A DNA stretch of 64,000 bases from Plasmodiophora brassicae. Lineage: Eukaryota > Endomyxa: Phytomyxea > Phytomyxea > Plasmodiophorida. Below are positions 54,093 through 63,845 of the stretch, one piece after another (positions within the stretch are counted from its first letter, which is position 1; each line of letters opens with the position of its first letter). The translations under genes were made by a program, and so were the position numbers. Under the pieces are notes generated by a model that searched no databases, had not been told where the DNA came from, and saw only the letters and a list, made by a program, of their open reading frames with translations. The stretch lies in assembly GCA_036867785.1 (NCBI GenBank), contig CP145410.1:434001-498000 (forward strand). The letters run 5' to 3'.

Positions 54093-54362
54093 TCGGTCGG
54101 CGCACAGCATGCCCGCCTTCTCAGCCAATGTGGCCTGGACACGTAACTAGACACGCGACCGTTGCTGGGCTGACCTTTTTCGTGCCCATGCAACGTTCTG
54201 GATTCATTATCGGAAGCGGCGGCGTGTGGCCTTGCAAGTTGCATATTCGTTCCGACTGGCGCACCAGTTACACATCTCATTCAGTTTATGTACTCCTGGC
54301 GCTCTAGTGGCCGCGACACTCTGATAGGCTCGTTTGTCTTCTTGCTGGCCGGGCCGTGTGAA

Positions 54363-55930
54363 TCACAGTGAACCTTGGCCGCTGGACGTGCTCGACGCAA
54401 TTGTGCCAACAGCTTTGCCAGCTTTCCAGACCAGGTTCGCCACTGCCCACAGCGTCGACCGTGTGGCTGCCAGGGTGATCTTCCCGATGCTGTTGGACTT
54501 TGCGGCAACGCCACTCGATCCCGGATTGCTGCTGTGCGTATCCTGTTCGCCGAGGACAGTTTCCCCCGATTCAGTTCTCGGCGGTGACGTTGGGTCGTCG
54601 TCGAGTAGATGCTTGACGATGTCGAACAGCTCGCCCGGCGCTGGTGGAGCCGAGTGGACCTTTCGTGAAGGGAGTTTGCCGTCATTGAGCACGGGAGCTG
54701 CGCCTTGCGACTGCGTCGGGTACCACGATTCCGCCAACGGGTTCATGACCTGTTCGAGCACCAGTCGTTCGTTGTCATCGTGCATCCGAACCTCTCGACG
54801 AGGTGGCCAGTGCGATCCAGGTGGTGCAACGTCCGACTTGATCATCTGTCGTGGGACGTTGACCAGATCGCGGTTCGTCTGTACCGGACGGTCGGCGACC
54901 TGGCAACAGTTCTGGAGGTTGTCGAGCAATGTGGCCGCTGAAGGTCGCCGTTTCGCCTCCCGCTGCAGGCACTTGTCGATAACCTGGCGTGTCGCCGTCG
55001 AGACCGTGTTTGGCAGAGTGATACGACGCGCGTCGCCTTCGCCGTCGACGGACCCACCAAGAAGCACAGCAGTGACCACGCCGATCGAGTAGATGTCGAC
55101 TCGGCACGTATACCCGAATGGCCCGCGCAGCTGAGGACAGGACATCTCCGGCGCCTATAACGTAGTCGAGACCATCAGTAACCGCGTCAGACCCTGCGCT
55201 CTATAATACGTACCTCATAGCCTGTCGACCCAGACCGCTCGGACCCGAATTCGCCATCGGTGCAACTTCCGAAGTCGAGGACCTGACGACGAGCGGTTAA
55301 GCAGGTGACGGTTCTGGCAGGTGCAGTCCCGCAGACGGCAGACCTGTGCGTCGCCGTTGTGCACGACGATATGGTCCAGTGTGACACTGCCGTGGATCAT
55401 GCGCCGACCGTGAAGATATTCCAGCGCCTTGGCGACGCCAATCATCAGGCGGATCACGTCCAGCTCACGACAGATCCTGTGCGATTCTATTCGACACCAT
55501 CCCTGCTAGGACATCATCGCGTTCCATACCATGGTTCGTTCAAATGCAGCGTGGTTCGAAGTGGGGATATCAGTGCAAGTCGCTGGTCGATGATCGTGAC
55601 GCCCGCCAGGGGGACGATATTGTCGTGTTTCAGCGCTCGCCACCGTTGCCATTCGCCGAGAGCGCGCGTGCGTTGCGGGACCGACATCATGGCCAGGCAT
55701 TTGACAGCGACCATATTCGACTGGATACAAGCGCGGTAGACGGCGATGGTGTCTGGAACGTTGGCCTTGCTCATGGGCTCGATGATGACGAGAGATTGCG
55801 GCAGGACGTACTCGGGCGCCTTGCGAACGAACTGCATCCAAGCGTGGTCGTCGGAGGAGATCTCGGCGAGGTCGGTGGGTCCCCCCTCTGGGTCGTCCGT
55901 TGGCGCGGCAGTCCAGTGATGATTCGCCAT
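54363..55930 (-). CDS. Protein kinase-like protein lacking the catalytic HRD Asp (predicted pseudokinase)
   Basis: Four exons. From ATG 55930 (MANHHWTAAPTDDPEGG) the kinase domain starts about residue 45. Visible motifs: VAVKCLA (ATP-site Lys), HDNIVPLAGVTI, then after an intron LEYLHGRRMIHGSVTLDHIV where the usual HRDxKxxN reads HGSVTLDH; then VLDFGSCTDGE (DFG kept) and, after another intron, GYEAPEMSCPQ (APE kept), DIYSIGVVTAVLLGG and CLQREAKRRPSAATLLDNL. So Lys and DFG are present but the catalytic Asp is Ser, and the Asn is lost. This suggests a pseudokinase or an atypical enzyme. The C-terminal about 190 residues are Ser/Pro-rich with no domain. Junctions were placed by frame and family pattern. 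TKL or NEK-like ancestry cannot be decided. Confidence 0.75.
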
Positions 55931-56350
55931 CAATGAGATTCGTGGACCGGCCTGCGCAATGGAATTCGCCTCCTGATTCACCTCCAGACGCGAAATGATC
56001 GACAAGTCACAGATTGCAACGGAGGAGATCCCTTGTACTTGGGCCGAATCGTTACCGTCGAATTCGTCGGAGCACACTTCGTCCCTTCAGGTTGTCCGGA
56101 GCCGCCATCCAGCCGACGACTTGTGCATGGCGGCTGGATGCAAGAACTGGCAACCTGCGGTGCGGCGAACGCGAAGACAAACGGCACAGGGGATAGGTAC
56201 GCAGCGGACCACGCAGTCTCGAGGCGACGAAGGTTCGCTGGGCTCTCTACTTCCCTATGGGCTATTGGCCTCTACCCGGTGGCCTGAAGCCCTGAACGGA
56301 ACTGAGCGGAGTCCGTCCTGCCGGTGTTGAACCCCTCATTTGCAATCGCG
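55931..56350. other. Gap kinase - member C
   Basis: No gene recognised. Contains the leader motif at 56334-56348 (see member B entry). Confidence 0.4.
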
Positions 56351-56998
56351 ATGGGAAATAGCGCTCGCCGAACACTGTGTGTTGCTGTCGTCACGTTCCT
56401 GTACTGCGTGCATGCTCATATGATGGACGAGGACGAGGTCGACGCGGCTTCAAGGGCGGCCACCAAGCGTCACCTTCTGCGGGCCGCTGTTGCCAAGGCG
56501 GCCGGTATCGGTGCCGTTGTTGGCGGTGTAGGGACAGCGATTTCATCTGCCCTCGCCTCCAAAGGCCCTGACCACGATTCGGCCCTGCTCCGTGCTGGTA
56601 TGTATACCGGTGGTGGTCTGGCCATCGCAGGAGTGGCTGCCAACATCTACTCGCACGCGCAATTCCATCTGGCTGCGGGCGAAACGGCCATCAACTACCT
56701 GAACAAGGGGTCCGAACGTCAACAGAATGCGGGCACTCGTGCCGCCCAGAAACTCGCTCTTGCTGCGATATCGAACGTCGCCATGTCGTCGATGACACGC
56801 ACTCCCCCTATTACCGCTCCATTCCTGTTGGCAGGATCGGGGTATTACGGCTTAAAATCAGTCATCTTTCCGACGAAGGTCAAGAGCAAGCGCGAAAGCA
56901 AGTCCAGGCCCAAGAAGACGTCTGTGACGCTGAACGCGTCGGTCCTGCCTACGACTCTGGCAGCCTTCGCCATCACTGCCGTTGTCGTCTGCGTATGA
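56351..56998 (+). CDS. Secreted Ala/Gly-rich family protein, member C
   Basis: A 215-residue product with signal peptide MGNSARRTLCVAVVTFLYCV, likely cut after VHA. Family blocks: ATKRHLLRAAVAKAAGIGAV, ANIYSHAQFHLAAGETAINY, GTRAAQKLALAAISNVAMSS and TRTPPITAPFLLAGSGYYGL. A basic linker (KSKRESKSRPKKTS) precedes a hydrophobic tail (LPTTLAAFAITAVVVCV) with small residues before it, a GPI-anchor-signal layout as in B. Intronless, plus strand. No family recognised outside the window. It is the best-preserved member to use as a reference for the family. Confidence 0.7.
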   Translation: MGNSARRTLCVAVVTFLYCVHAHMMDEDEVDAASRAATKRHLLRAAVAKAAGIGAVVGGVGTAISSALASKGPDHDSALLRAGMYTGGGLAIAGVAANIYSHAQFHLAAGETAINYLNKGSERQQNAGTRAAQKLALAAISNVAMSSMTRTPPITAPFLLAGSGYYGLKSVIFPTKVKSKRESKSRPKKTSVTLNASVLPTTLAAFAITAVVVCV

Positions 56999-57361
56999 AT
57001 ACAACAAGGCTGCAATGTGCATGTCACTGCTCTACCTATTGGCTGGCATTCTGTTCTGGCCCGAGCAATTGTACAGGCAAACGCTATCGGCTTCCTGGCA
57101 GTCTACGCCGCTGCTCAAAGCGAACACGACGTCATTAACGATGGTCCGCAGGAGCAAGTTCTCTGCCCCTGATACTAGTATCCGGATATCAACGCAGTGT
57201 ACCTGTGCCATGTGCCAGGCAAAGAACGTCGACGGCTTCCATCGGATGTCCTAAAACCCGTTATTCGCTGAGCTCGTCGTCCTTTACTGCACGTTTATAC
57301 CAATGAAGGCTCGCGACCAAGGTGGATCGCGGACCATCAACGCGTACGGAGGTGAACGCCC
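56999..57361. other. Gap member C - member D
   Basis: No supported gene. The region just before 57362 lacks the signal-peptide part expected for member D. Confidence 0.4.
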
Positions 57362-57544
57362 ATGGCCGGCAATGCTAGGTACGCGAACGCGCAGCTTCAC
57401 TTGGATGTCGGCGAAGGCGTCATCCACCACGTCAACATGGAATCCGAGCATCCGCAGAATCCGAACATTCGTGCCGCCCAGAAACTCGCGCTTGCTGCGG
57501 TGTCGAATGTCGTGTTGTCGTCTGCGAAGCGCAGCTTTCCTGTC
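57362..57544 (+). pseudogene. Secreted family member D, upstream piece
   Basis: The plus strand reads NAQLHLDVGEGVIHHV and then NIRAAQKLALAAVSNVVLSS, matching the middle blocks of members A-C. There is no signal peptide or KRHLLR block upstream, so the 5' part was already missing or unrecognisable. The similarity stops at 57544, where the LTR element begins, and resumes at 62881 on the other side. The copy is therefore split by the retrotransposon and most likely dead. Confidence 0.7.
57540..57544. repeat. Target-site duplication CTGTC (left)
   Basis: CTGTC directly precedes the left LTR; the same five bases follow the right LTR at 62881-62885. Confidence 0.85.
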
Positions 57545-57741
57545 TGTGCTAACGCCGCCGCTGCCCACTACGGGGGCGGTCGGTCGCAAGAGTCGGCGCC
57601 TGGTGATATAACGAACTGATGTATTTGGACAGGATCGTCACAGCAAGGGCCGCTGCGGGGTCGAGTACGGTCATGATCATGTGACCGGGTGGCAGCAGCA
57701 TCTGAGCAGCATCATCTGAGTACTGGTACTCTGGATGAACA
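57545..57741 (-). repeat. LTR of the retrotransposon (3' LTR in element sense)
   Basis: A 197-base direct repeat beginning TG and ending CA, identical by eye to 62684-62880. On the element's sense strand a purine-rich tract ending GGGGAG lies directly before it. Confidence 0.92.
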
Positions 57742-57750
57742 CTCCCCGTG

Positions 57751-60700
57751 TTAGAAATCTGCTAACAGTCGTGAGCAGAGCGGGTCTCCTTCGGCTTGTC
57801 GTTCGAGGAAGGCCCTGACGATATCAGGAACATCGGCCGCCATGACCGAGTAAGGTTCCCATGAATTGTCGGTGGCATCGAATCCGATCCAGTTGATCAG
57901 TAGTTCAGTGTCACCTGACGTAGAATTGACTCGAATGTCCTCGACTGCGTTGACTTGGTAAGCCACGCCGGTGAGCGCGATGTTGTGCTTCAGGGAAGAG
58001 GTGACATTCAAGTGCGCATCTGCATAGAACATTAAGCGCTGGGCGTGTACATCTGAGATATGATCAGTCAAGAGATCTCGAACTCGATACACCCAGTCGT
58101 TGATGGTGTCGATAATCTGGGCAGGTCCAGTCCAGTTGTACTCGGACTTGGAGTGCTTGCCATGGTTGGCCACGAGAACATAGTCGCCCGTCGTGAAGTT
58201 GATCTCGCGAACATTGCGTCGGCGACGCCGGGCGCGTTGCTTGAGATCACGTAGATGGGTGCGTGTACGTGCCACTTCTTTGTGCATGTCCTCGAGAGAA
58301 TCGATAAGTTCCGTCGTCATTTCCTTGAGACGGTCAGGGGTCAACGGTACGTCGATAACCGCGTCGATGCGTTTGTTGAAGATAATCGAGATAGGTGTCG
58401 AGGGTGGCAAACCCGTAAACATCGTGACAGGCGCGTAGCCCACACTTGATCGAACAGTGTGATTTACCGTCATGTTGATCAGCGGAAGGACATACGGCCA
58501 ATCCTGGAATGGAAGATTTAGCTCGGAGAGGAGGGACTTCAGCAGAAAGAGAAGCCGCTTGTTGACAACCTCAACCGTGCCGTTCGCCCAAGGTGTGTAG
58601 GCAGTTGTGAAATGATGGTTGCAGTGTAACCGGCTATTAAGCTCGGCGATAACCGCGTTTTTGAAGTGTGTGCCGCGGTCAGAGACATGTTGGAAAACAA
58701 TGCCGAAACGTTTGAACCAATCCAGAAGAGATTCGGCGACAACGCTGTGATCCGCGAATTGACAAGGAATTAACTCGACGAATGCTGTAGCGTCGTCCTT
58801 CAGAACCAGAACATAACGAAGTTGATGAGAATCGCCTGGACGAGGTTTGGATAAGAACAGAAAGTCATAGTGGATGACCTTATTGGGCTTGTCCGCATGC
58901 ATAGCCGTGCCATAAGGTCGGGGGATCATCGAATCTTTGTTGCGTAGGCAGTGTAAGCATTTGTCCACAAATGCACGAACAAAGGAATCGAGATCAGGCC
59001 ACCAGAAGAGTTGCGCGATGCTCGAAATAGTCGATGCAGCAAGTTGATGACCAGACAGTCCCATATGTGAAATCACTGCGATGCGTAGCTGCAGTGCATG
59101 TGATGGTACCCAGAGTTGATTGTCTGGAGTACGCCAGCCAGATTCCGGGCTAAGGTGGAGAGACATGTCCCCTTCGAGTTGGAGAATATCAGAAACGGCA
59201 GATAGGTCGTGTTGGCGAATGTAGTCGGTCTGAGCGTTACTAATCTCGTCGACAGACGGCCAGATAAACTCATCGGTCATCTTGTAATCGTCGAAGTCAA
59301 GATTAATTGCCATATGACGAATAGAACGGAACGATGGAGGGGAAAATGAGGAGAGTGGTTGCAGGGCGACGCCCCACCGCGTGGCGAGGTCGGCCCAAAC
59401 GTTGTCCTCCCCAGCAATGTGCTCAATGTGAAAATCTAGGTCGATAATCTGAAGTCGCCAGCGCTCCAAGCGATCGCCGGTCGTCCGACTAATTCGTGCA
59501 ACCGAGGCTGGGTTCAGAATGAAAACCAAATTACGGTGGTCTGTGAAGATTCGAAGTGCCAGCTTTGACATAGAGATGAAGTGTCTGAGGCGATAGCAGC
59601 CTTCAATGATGGCGTAGGCCTCCTTCTCAATGGTCGCCCACTTCAATTGAGAACCACGGAATGTCCCCGAGATGAACGACAAAGGTTCGTGGTGTTGCTC
59701 ACCGTACGGGAGATCAATATCTTCCGGAGGGATCTGCGACAGGAAAACAGACCAGAAACGGTCACTCGCATCCGGAAAGAGACACATGATCCATTCGTCC
59801 TTGGTGTGCGCCAGCGTCATGGCCTCCGATAGTCGATGCTTCAGAGAATTGAAACTGGTGAGATGGTCAGTGGTCCAGCCGATGTCGGCTAAACGAACTC
59901 GACGTAGGTGTGATTTCTTCAGACTGCTGACAGAACGAGAAGCGGACAGAAGTAGATCCTGTAGCGGATGAACATGTGCCGCGAATTGAGGGATAACAGA
60001 ACGGACCCAATTGAGGCCCGAGAGGAACTGTTGGAGATCAGCAGCCGTGATAGGAGTTGATAGATCGTGCAAGGCGTTGAGATACGAGCGATCGAACGAC
60101 ACTCCATCAGCGGATATAACGCGACCGCACCATGTCACTGAAGTGAGATATAACTGGCAGCGATCAGGGTTGAGTTTAACTCCAAACTCGTCGAAAGCGT
60201 TGAGAAGAGATTCGAGTGTGTCCATGTAGGCTCCGAATCCAGATACGTAGCCGAGGATATCGTCGATCCAGAGTAGGGCGCAGATATATAGAAGTTTCCC
60301 CAACACCTGTTGCATTCCCGCCTGGAACGCAAACACGCAATCAGCGATTCCCTGGATGATGCGCCTGGGTGTAAACGTGGCGATGTGCGTCATGAACGAG
60401 CAGGCCTCCTGCGAATCAGGGTGCAACGGAAATTGCCAATAGCCTTTAAAGGCATCGAACAGCATGAAGATGGTCGCGGAACGTAGGTAGGTCAGGATGA
60501 TGTCGATGTGAGGCATCGGCCATGCAATGCGTTCGGTCTGTTTGTTGACGGCTTCATTGATGTCGACGGTCAGCCGATGGCCGCGAACCTCCGTGTCCTT
60601 CTTGTCGACGACCAGACACGGCGACGCGTACCTGCTGTGCGGATTGCGGTACACAAAATCGTTTTCCGCCAAGGTTCCTACGTGATCATCCATGAATTTT

Positions 60701-62640
60701 TGATGTTCGAGGGTATACCTTCGTGTTCGGCAACGAACAGGACGAGCATCTGCTTTGAAGTGTAGTTTCAGTGGACTTACTTTCGCAGGTGGATCACGGC
60801 CAAGCTTCGTTCGCCATATGTCTTTGTGTCGATTGACAGTTGTGCGTAGACGCGGGACTTGATCGTTAGGGAAACCGGAGTCAGTTGCACGTTGTATCAT
60901 CCGGTCTATTGCCCTGTCCACGTCTGTATCGGAGTGTTCTCCGATTTCGACATCATAGTCGTCACCCGGATCATTGGTGTCCAATTGGGGCTCATGATCG
61001 CGAGTTGTTCCACTTACCTCCGGGTGTCTTACCGCTCTCATCGTGATCCCTTGACCACCTGGGGCGTGACGTTCCGGGGTCGGATCCGCTTCGATGATGA
61101 TAGGACCATTTGCCTCGATTAACATCTCCTTCAGTTGTGTAGCTGGATTGATACCCAACGCGTCCAGTTCCGGGGCTCCTAAAAGGACAATGTCATCAGA
61201 TAGGTCTTCGCGACATACGTTGATTTCCCGCCCGCGTAGATGTGCAGGTTTGCCATGGGAAGGTGGGACAATGGTGATGTCCACGATCGCTGTGGCGACA
61301 ATTGTTGTCGTAGCCCCGATCGTTGCAAGTTTCGCCTCCGTTGGATGGTCGAACACTTTGACTGGGACATGCTGGATGGCTTGAATCCGTAGCAGTTGCG
61401 ATTGCGAAATGACGGTCTTCGTCGCACCACTATCGGCTTCGAATGGAAGGTCGAGCGAGTTCTGGAAGCGAAGTCTCATAGGGGACGGTGTTGACAGCGA
61501 CGGCGGGCCCATGCGCTTTGCCGCGTCTGCGTTGCCCTTACTCTCCTCCTTCTCTTTGCGCTCTTTCTGGAACTTTTCAATGGCAGCTTTGCGTTCTCCT
61601 TGTGTTGCCTTCGGGCACACTTGGACCCAGTGCTGCTCCTTGCAGATTAGGCAACCTGCCTTTGGAGGATCCTTACCTTCGAAGCGTTTTCGGATGTGCT
61701 CGGGGATGTCCCTCGATTCATCTTTCGTTTGCGATGTGGACGATTGAGCTGTCTTCAGTCCGATCGGATTTGTCGGATGCTTGCCGCCATTCCTATTCGG
61801 AGCAACAACGTCCTTACCTTTCTTACCTGCAGGTGGGGACATGGTCTGCGCTGGAGACTTCTTCTTCTCAGCTTGCAGCCGGAAGTGTTTGTCCTGCTCT
61901 TTGGCAAGACGGTCGACGAGGTCGAAGAATTTGAGCTCGTCCTTCTCAGCGTCCCTGCACCCTCCGAACTCGATCGCGCGTTCGACTAGAACCGCAAGGT
62001 CAGTGGGACGGATACCTCCGCGTAATACCTTGATCTTGCGCTTGGTTCCTTTCGTTCCTTTGGCGTATGTGTCTTGTAGCCCATAGTCGTCGATTAGCTC
62101 ATCGAACTTGGCGAAGAAAGACGTGACACGTTCCTCAATACTCTTGATTGACAGGTTCATGACCACTGTCTTCGTGAGAAGCGCCTTGATGTCTGTCGAA
62201 CTCTCGACATCAGCCTCCCTGCGTTGGACTGACCTCAAGTAGCTCATGATGTCGCCATCCGTGATCGTGCTGGCGGGTTGACGTAGGCGATATTTCGACA
62301 TCCCTCTGAGGACGTCCTCGGTAATGCATGACTTCACCGTTGGCGGATGAATATCCTCCTTGTAGATCAGTCGGCGCTCGTTAACGATCTCGACGTGTTT
62401 CCTATATTTCTTGAGGAAATCGTTAATTCCGTCCTTGGCCGTAAGGCTCAGGGTACGTAGGATGGGCGGTTTCAAAGGCATAAAGATCGGGCTCTTACCG
62501 TGCAGGTTTGTTGACTGAAGCCCTCGATCGATTTCGTCATCTGTCGACGATTCATGCTCCTTGGCCTCGGCGTCGGAGTTGGTCCTGGCGTCGTCCTCCA
62601 TCTGTAGACGAACGGGCGCTCTGCGGCCACCTCCTGCCAT
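57751..62640 (-). CDS. Gag-Pol polyprotein of the LTR retrotransposon
   Basis: A single uninterrupted frame of 1,629 codons. Recognisable parts from the N-terminus: a gag-like helical region, a zinc knuckle (CLICKEQHWVQVC), an aspartic protease (ADSGATKTVIS), reverse transcriptase (KGYWQFPLHPDSQEA, LLWIDDILGYV), RNase H (EKEAYAIIEGCYRLRHF), integrase (MGLSGHQLAASTISSIAQLF, HVSDRGTHFKNAV) and a chromodomain (ELLINWIGFDATDNSWEPY). Gag and pol share one frame. The frame starts 43 bases inside the element-sense 5' LT R boundary region and ends just before the 3' LTR. Confidence 0.9.
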   Translation of the reverse strand: MAGGGRRAPVRLQMEDDARTNSDAEAKEHESSTDDEIDRGLQSTNLHGKSPIFMPLKPPILRTLSLTAKDGINDFLKKYRKHVEIVNERRLIYKEDIHPPTVKSCITEDVLRGMSKYRLRQPASTITDGDIMSYLRSVQRREADVESSTDIKALLTKTVVMNLSIKSIEERVTSFFAKFDELIDDYGLQDTYAKGTKGTKRKIKVLRGGIRPTDLAVLVERAIEFGGCRDAEKDELKFFDLVDRLAKEQDKHFRLQAEKKKSPAQTMSPPAGKKGKDVVAPNRNGGKHPTNPIGLKTAQSSTSQTKDESRDIPEHIRKRFEGKDPPKAGCLICKEQHWVQVCPKATQGERKAAIEKFQKERKEKEESKGNADAAKRMGPPSLSTPSPMRLRFQNSLDLPFEADSGATKTVISQSQLLRIQAIQHVPVKVFDHPTEAKLATIGATTTIVATAIVDITIVPPSHGKPAHLRGREINVCREDLSDDIVLLGAPELDALGINPATQLKEMLIEANGPIIIEADPTPERHAPGGQGITMRAVRHPEVSGTTRDHEPQLDTNDPGDDYDVEIGEHSDTDVDRAIDRMIQRATDSGFPNDQVPRLRTTVNRHKDIWRTKLGRDPPAKVSPLKLHFKADARPVRCRTRRYTLEHQKFMDDHVGTLAENDFVYRNPHSRYASPCLVVDKKDTEVRGHRLTVDINEAVNKQTERIAWPMPHIDIILTYLRSATIFMLFDAFKGYWQFPLHPDSQEACSFMTHIATFTPRRIIQGIADCVFAFQAGMQQVLGKLLYICALLWIDDILGYVSGFGAYMDTLESLLNAFDEFGVKLNPDRCQLYLTSVTWCGRVISADGVSFDRSYLNALHDLSTPITAADLQQFLSGLNWVRSVIPQFAAHVHPLQDLLLSASRSVSSLKKSHLRRVRLADIGWTTDHLTSFNSLKHRLSEAMTLAHTKDEWIMCLFPDASDRFWSVFLSQIPPEDIDLPYGEQHHEPLSFISGTFRGSQLKWATIEKEAYAIIEGCYRLRHFISMSKLALRIFTDHRNLVFILNPASVARISRTTGDRLERWRLQIIDLDFHIEHIAGEDNVWADLATRWGVALQPLSSFSPPSFRSIRHMAINLDFDDYKMTDEFIWPSVDEISNAQTDYIRQHDLSAVSDILQLEGDMSLHLSPESGWRTPDNQLWVPSHALQLRIAVISHMGLSGHQLAASTISSIAQLFWWPDLDSFVRAFVDKCLHCLRNKDSMIPRPYGTAMHADKPNKVIHYDFLFLSKPRPGDSHQLRYVLVLKDDATAFVELIPCQFADHSVVAESLLDWFKRFGIVFQHVSDRGTHFKNAVIAELNSRLHCNHHFTTAYTPWANGTVEVVNKRLLFLLKSLLSELNLPFQDWPYVLPLINMTVNHTVRSSVGYAPVTMFTGLPPSTPISIIFNKRIDAVIDVPLTPDRLKEMTTELIDSLEDMHKEVARTRTHLRDLKQRARRRRRNVREINFTTGDYVLVANHGKHSKSEYNWTGPAQIIDTINDWVYRVRDLLTDHISDVHAQRLMFYADAHLNVTSSLKHNIALTGVAYQVNAVEDIRVNSTSGDTELLINWIGFDATDNSWEPYSVMAADVPDIVRAFLERQAEGDPLCSRLLADF

Positions 62641-62683
62641 TAAGTGAGTTCGTTTGCTTGGGGCTCTTTGCGCAAGAAGCTTC

Positions 62684-62880
62684 TGTGCTAACGCCGCCGC
62701 TGCCCACTACGGGGGCGGTCGGTCGCAAGAGTCGGCGCCTGGTGATATAACGAACTGATGTATTTGGACAGGATCGTCACAGCAAGGGCCGCTGCGGGGT
62801 CGAGTACGGTCATGATCATGTGACCGGGTGGCAGCAGCATCTGAGCAGCATCATCTGAGTACTGGTACTCTGGATGAACA
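62684..62880 (-). repeat. LTR of the retrotransposon (5' LTR in element sense)
   Basis: A 197-base repeat identical to 57545-57741, starting TG and ending CA. It is followed by CTGTC (62881-62885), the second copy of the target duplication. The stretch between this LTR and the gag frame (62641-62683) should include the primer-binding site; I did not match it to a tRNA. Confidence 0.92.
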
Positions 62881-63075
62881 CTGTCACCGGTGGCATCCTT
62901 CTTGCAGGGTCAGGGTATTACAGCACCAAACCGCTCATCAGTTGGCTGACGTTAAAGGCCAAGGCCAAGCCCAGGGCCAAGGACCGATCCAAGAACTTTC
63001 CCGACGTTCAGCGCGTCGACCCTGCCATCGGCCCTGACAGCTTTCGCCATCACCTCCATTGTCATCTCTTTCTGA
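62881..63075 (+). pseudogene. Secreted family member D, downstream piece
   Basis: Directly after the LTR the plus strand reads TGGILLAGSGYYSTKPLI, matching FLLAGSGYYGLKSVI in member C, then a Lys-rich linker. The hydrophobic tail seen in B and C is recognisable (TLPSALTAFAITSIVISF) but in a different frame from the block before it, so this copy had at least one frameshift besides the insertion. The tail ends at TGA 63073-63075, overlapping an AATAAA at 63075-63080 that could be a polyadenylation signal. Confidence 0.65.
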
Positions 63076-63080
63076 ATAAA

Positions 63081-63642
63081 GCAACTCTGAATCGAGCATA
63101 TTGTTGATGTCATCTCTGTAGAACTACAGCGGCCGTGTGGCGACCTGTCCTTGTCGGCGCGCGTTGTAGTCTGCAGTAAGCGTGTAACCAAATCGACTAC
63201 CCTAGGTAATTGCCATTCTTCTTTAGCTAAGGTTACTAAGGTCAGAAGTACTGTCTCCTCGTCCTGCTCACTTCATGAACACGCAAATGAAGAGCCCTTC
63301 AACATTGGGAATATCATCGAAAACATGGGCAAAGTCGTTCTTGCTGTCCACTTCGTTTTCAGGCAGTGCCAAGTGTGCAATGCGAACTGGGATAATACTG
63401 GCGGTAACCAGTGTAATTTACCGCAAGTCTTATGGTTTAGTATGAGACCGCCTGATCCTTGCGAAGCAGCGCTCGTCATCGATTAGGCGTTATCAATATT
63501 GAACAGCAGCGCACGTGATCTCTCCAAGTTGTCACGACTCTACGACGACGCGTTGACCGACTGCAGTCGGTCCCCGCTCGCACGGACTTTATTCCGGCGC
63601 CGACCTGCTATGTCGACGCCTGACACTACGACTGTCCTCGTT
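63081..63642. other. Gap after member D
   Basis: No gene recognised; short frames only. Confidence 0.4.
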
Positions 63643-63845
63643 GTGGTTCGACGAGTTTTGCCGCTTCGCTGACGCGGATCCGACGTCAACGGCACCGCTG
63701 TCGAATGCGGCCAGGAGCCATAGCCACGTACAGCTTCAGCGCCACGCCGCCCAGGCTCGACGCCAACAGGCTCCTGGCCGCATTCGACAGCGGTGCCGTT
63801 GACGTCGGATCCGCGTCAGCGAAGCGGCAAAACTCGTCGAGCCAC
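63643..63845. repeat. 77-bp inverted repeat with 49-bp spacer
   Basis: 63643-63719 is the reverse complement of 63769-63845 with one mismatch seen by eye. The right arm is part of the gag-like frame on the minus strand; the left arm is an inverted copy of the same segment. Confidence 0.9.

Larger units (their letters stand above)
57545..62880 (-). mobile_element. Ty3/gypsy (chromovirus-type) LTR retrotransposon, looks whole
   Basis: A 5,336-base element in minus orientation: two identical 197-base LTRs, a 5-base target duplication (CTGTC) and one long frame between them (57751-62640). Parts in order are gag, CCHC zinc knuckle, protease, reverse transcriptase, RNase H, integrase with its HHCC zinc region, and a C-terminal chromodomain, which places it among the chromoviruses. 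It looks whole, with no break that I can see. Identical LTRs mean a very recent insertion. It landed inside member D of the secreted family. Confidence 0.92.

Noticed and set aside
54363-55930. Ordinary active protein kinase
   Set aside because: The HRD Asp position reads HGS in the only frame that joins to DFG, so activity cannot be assumed.
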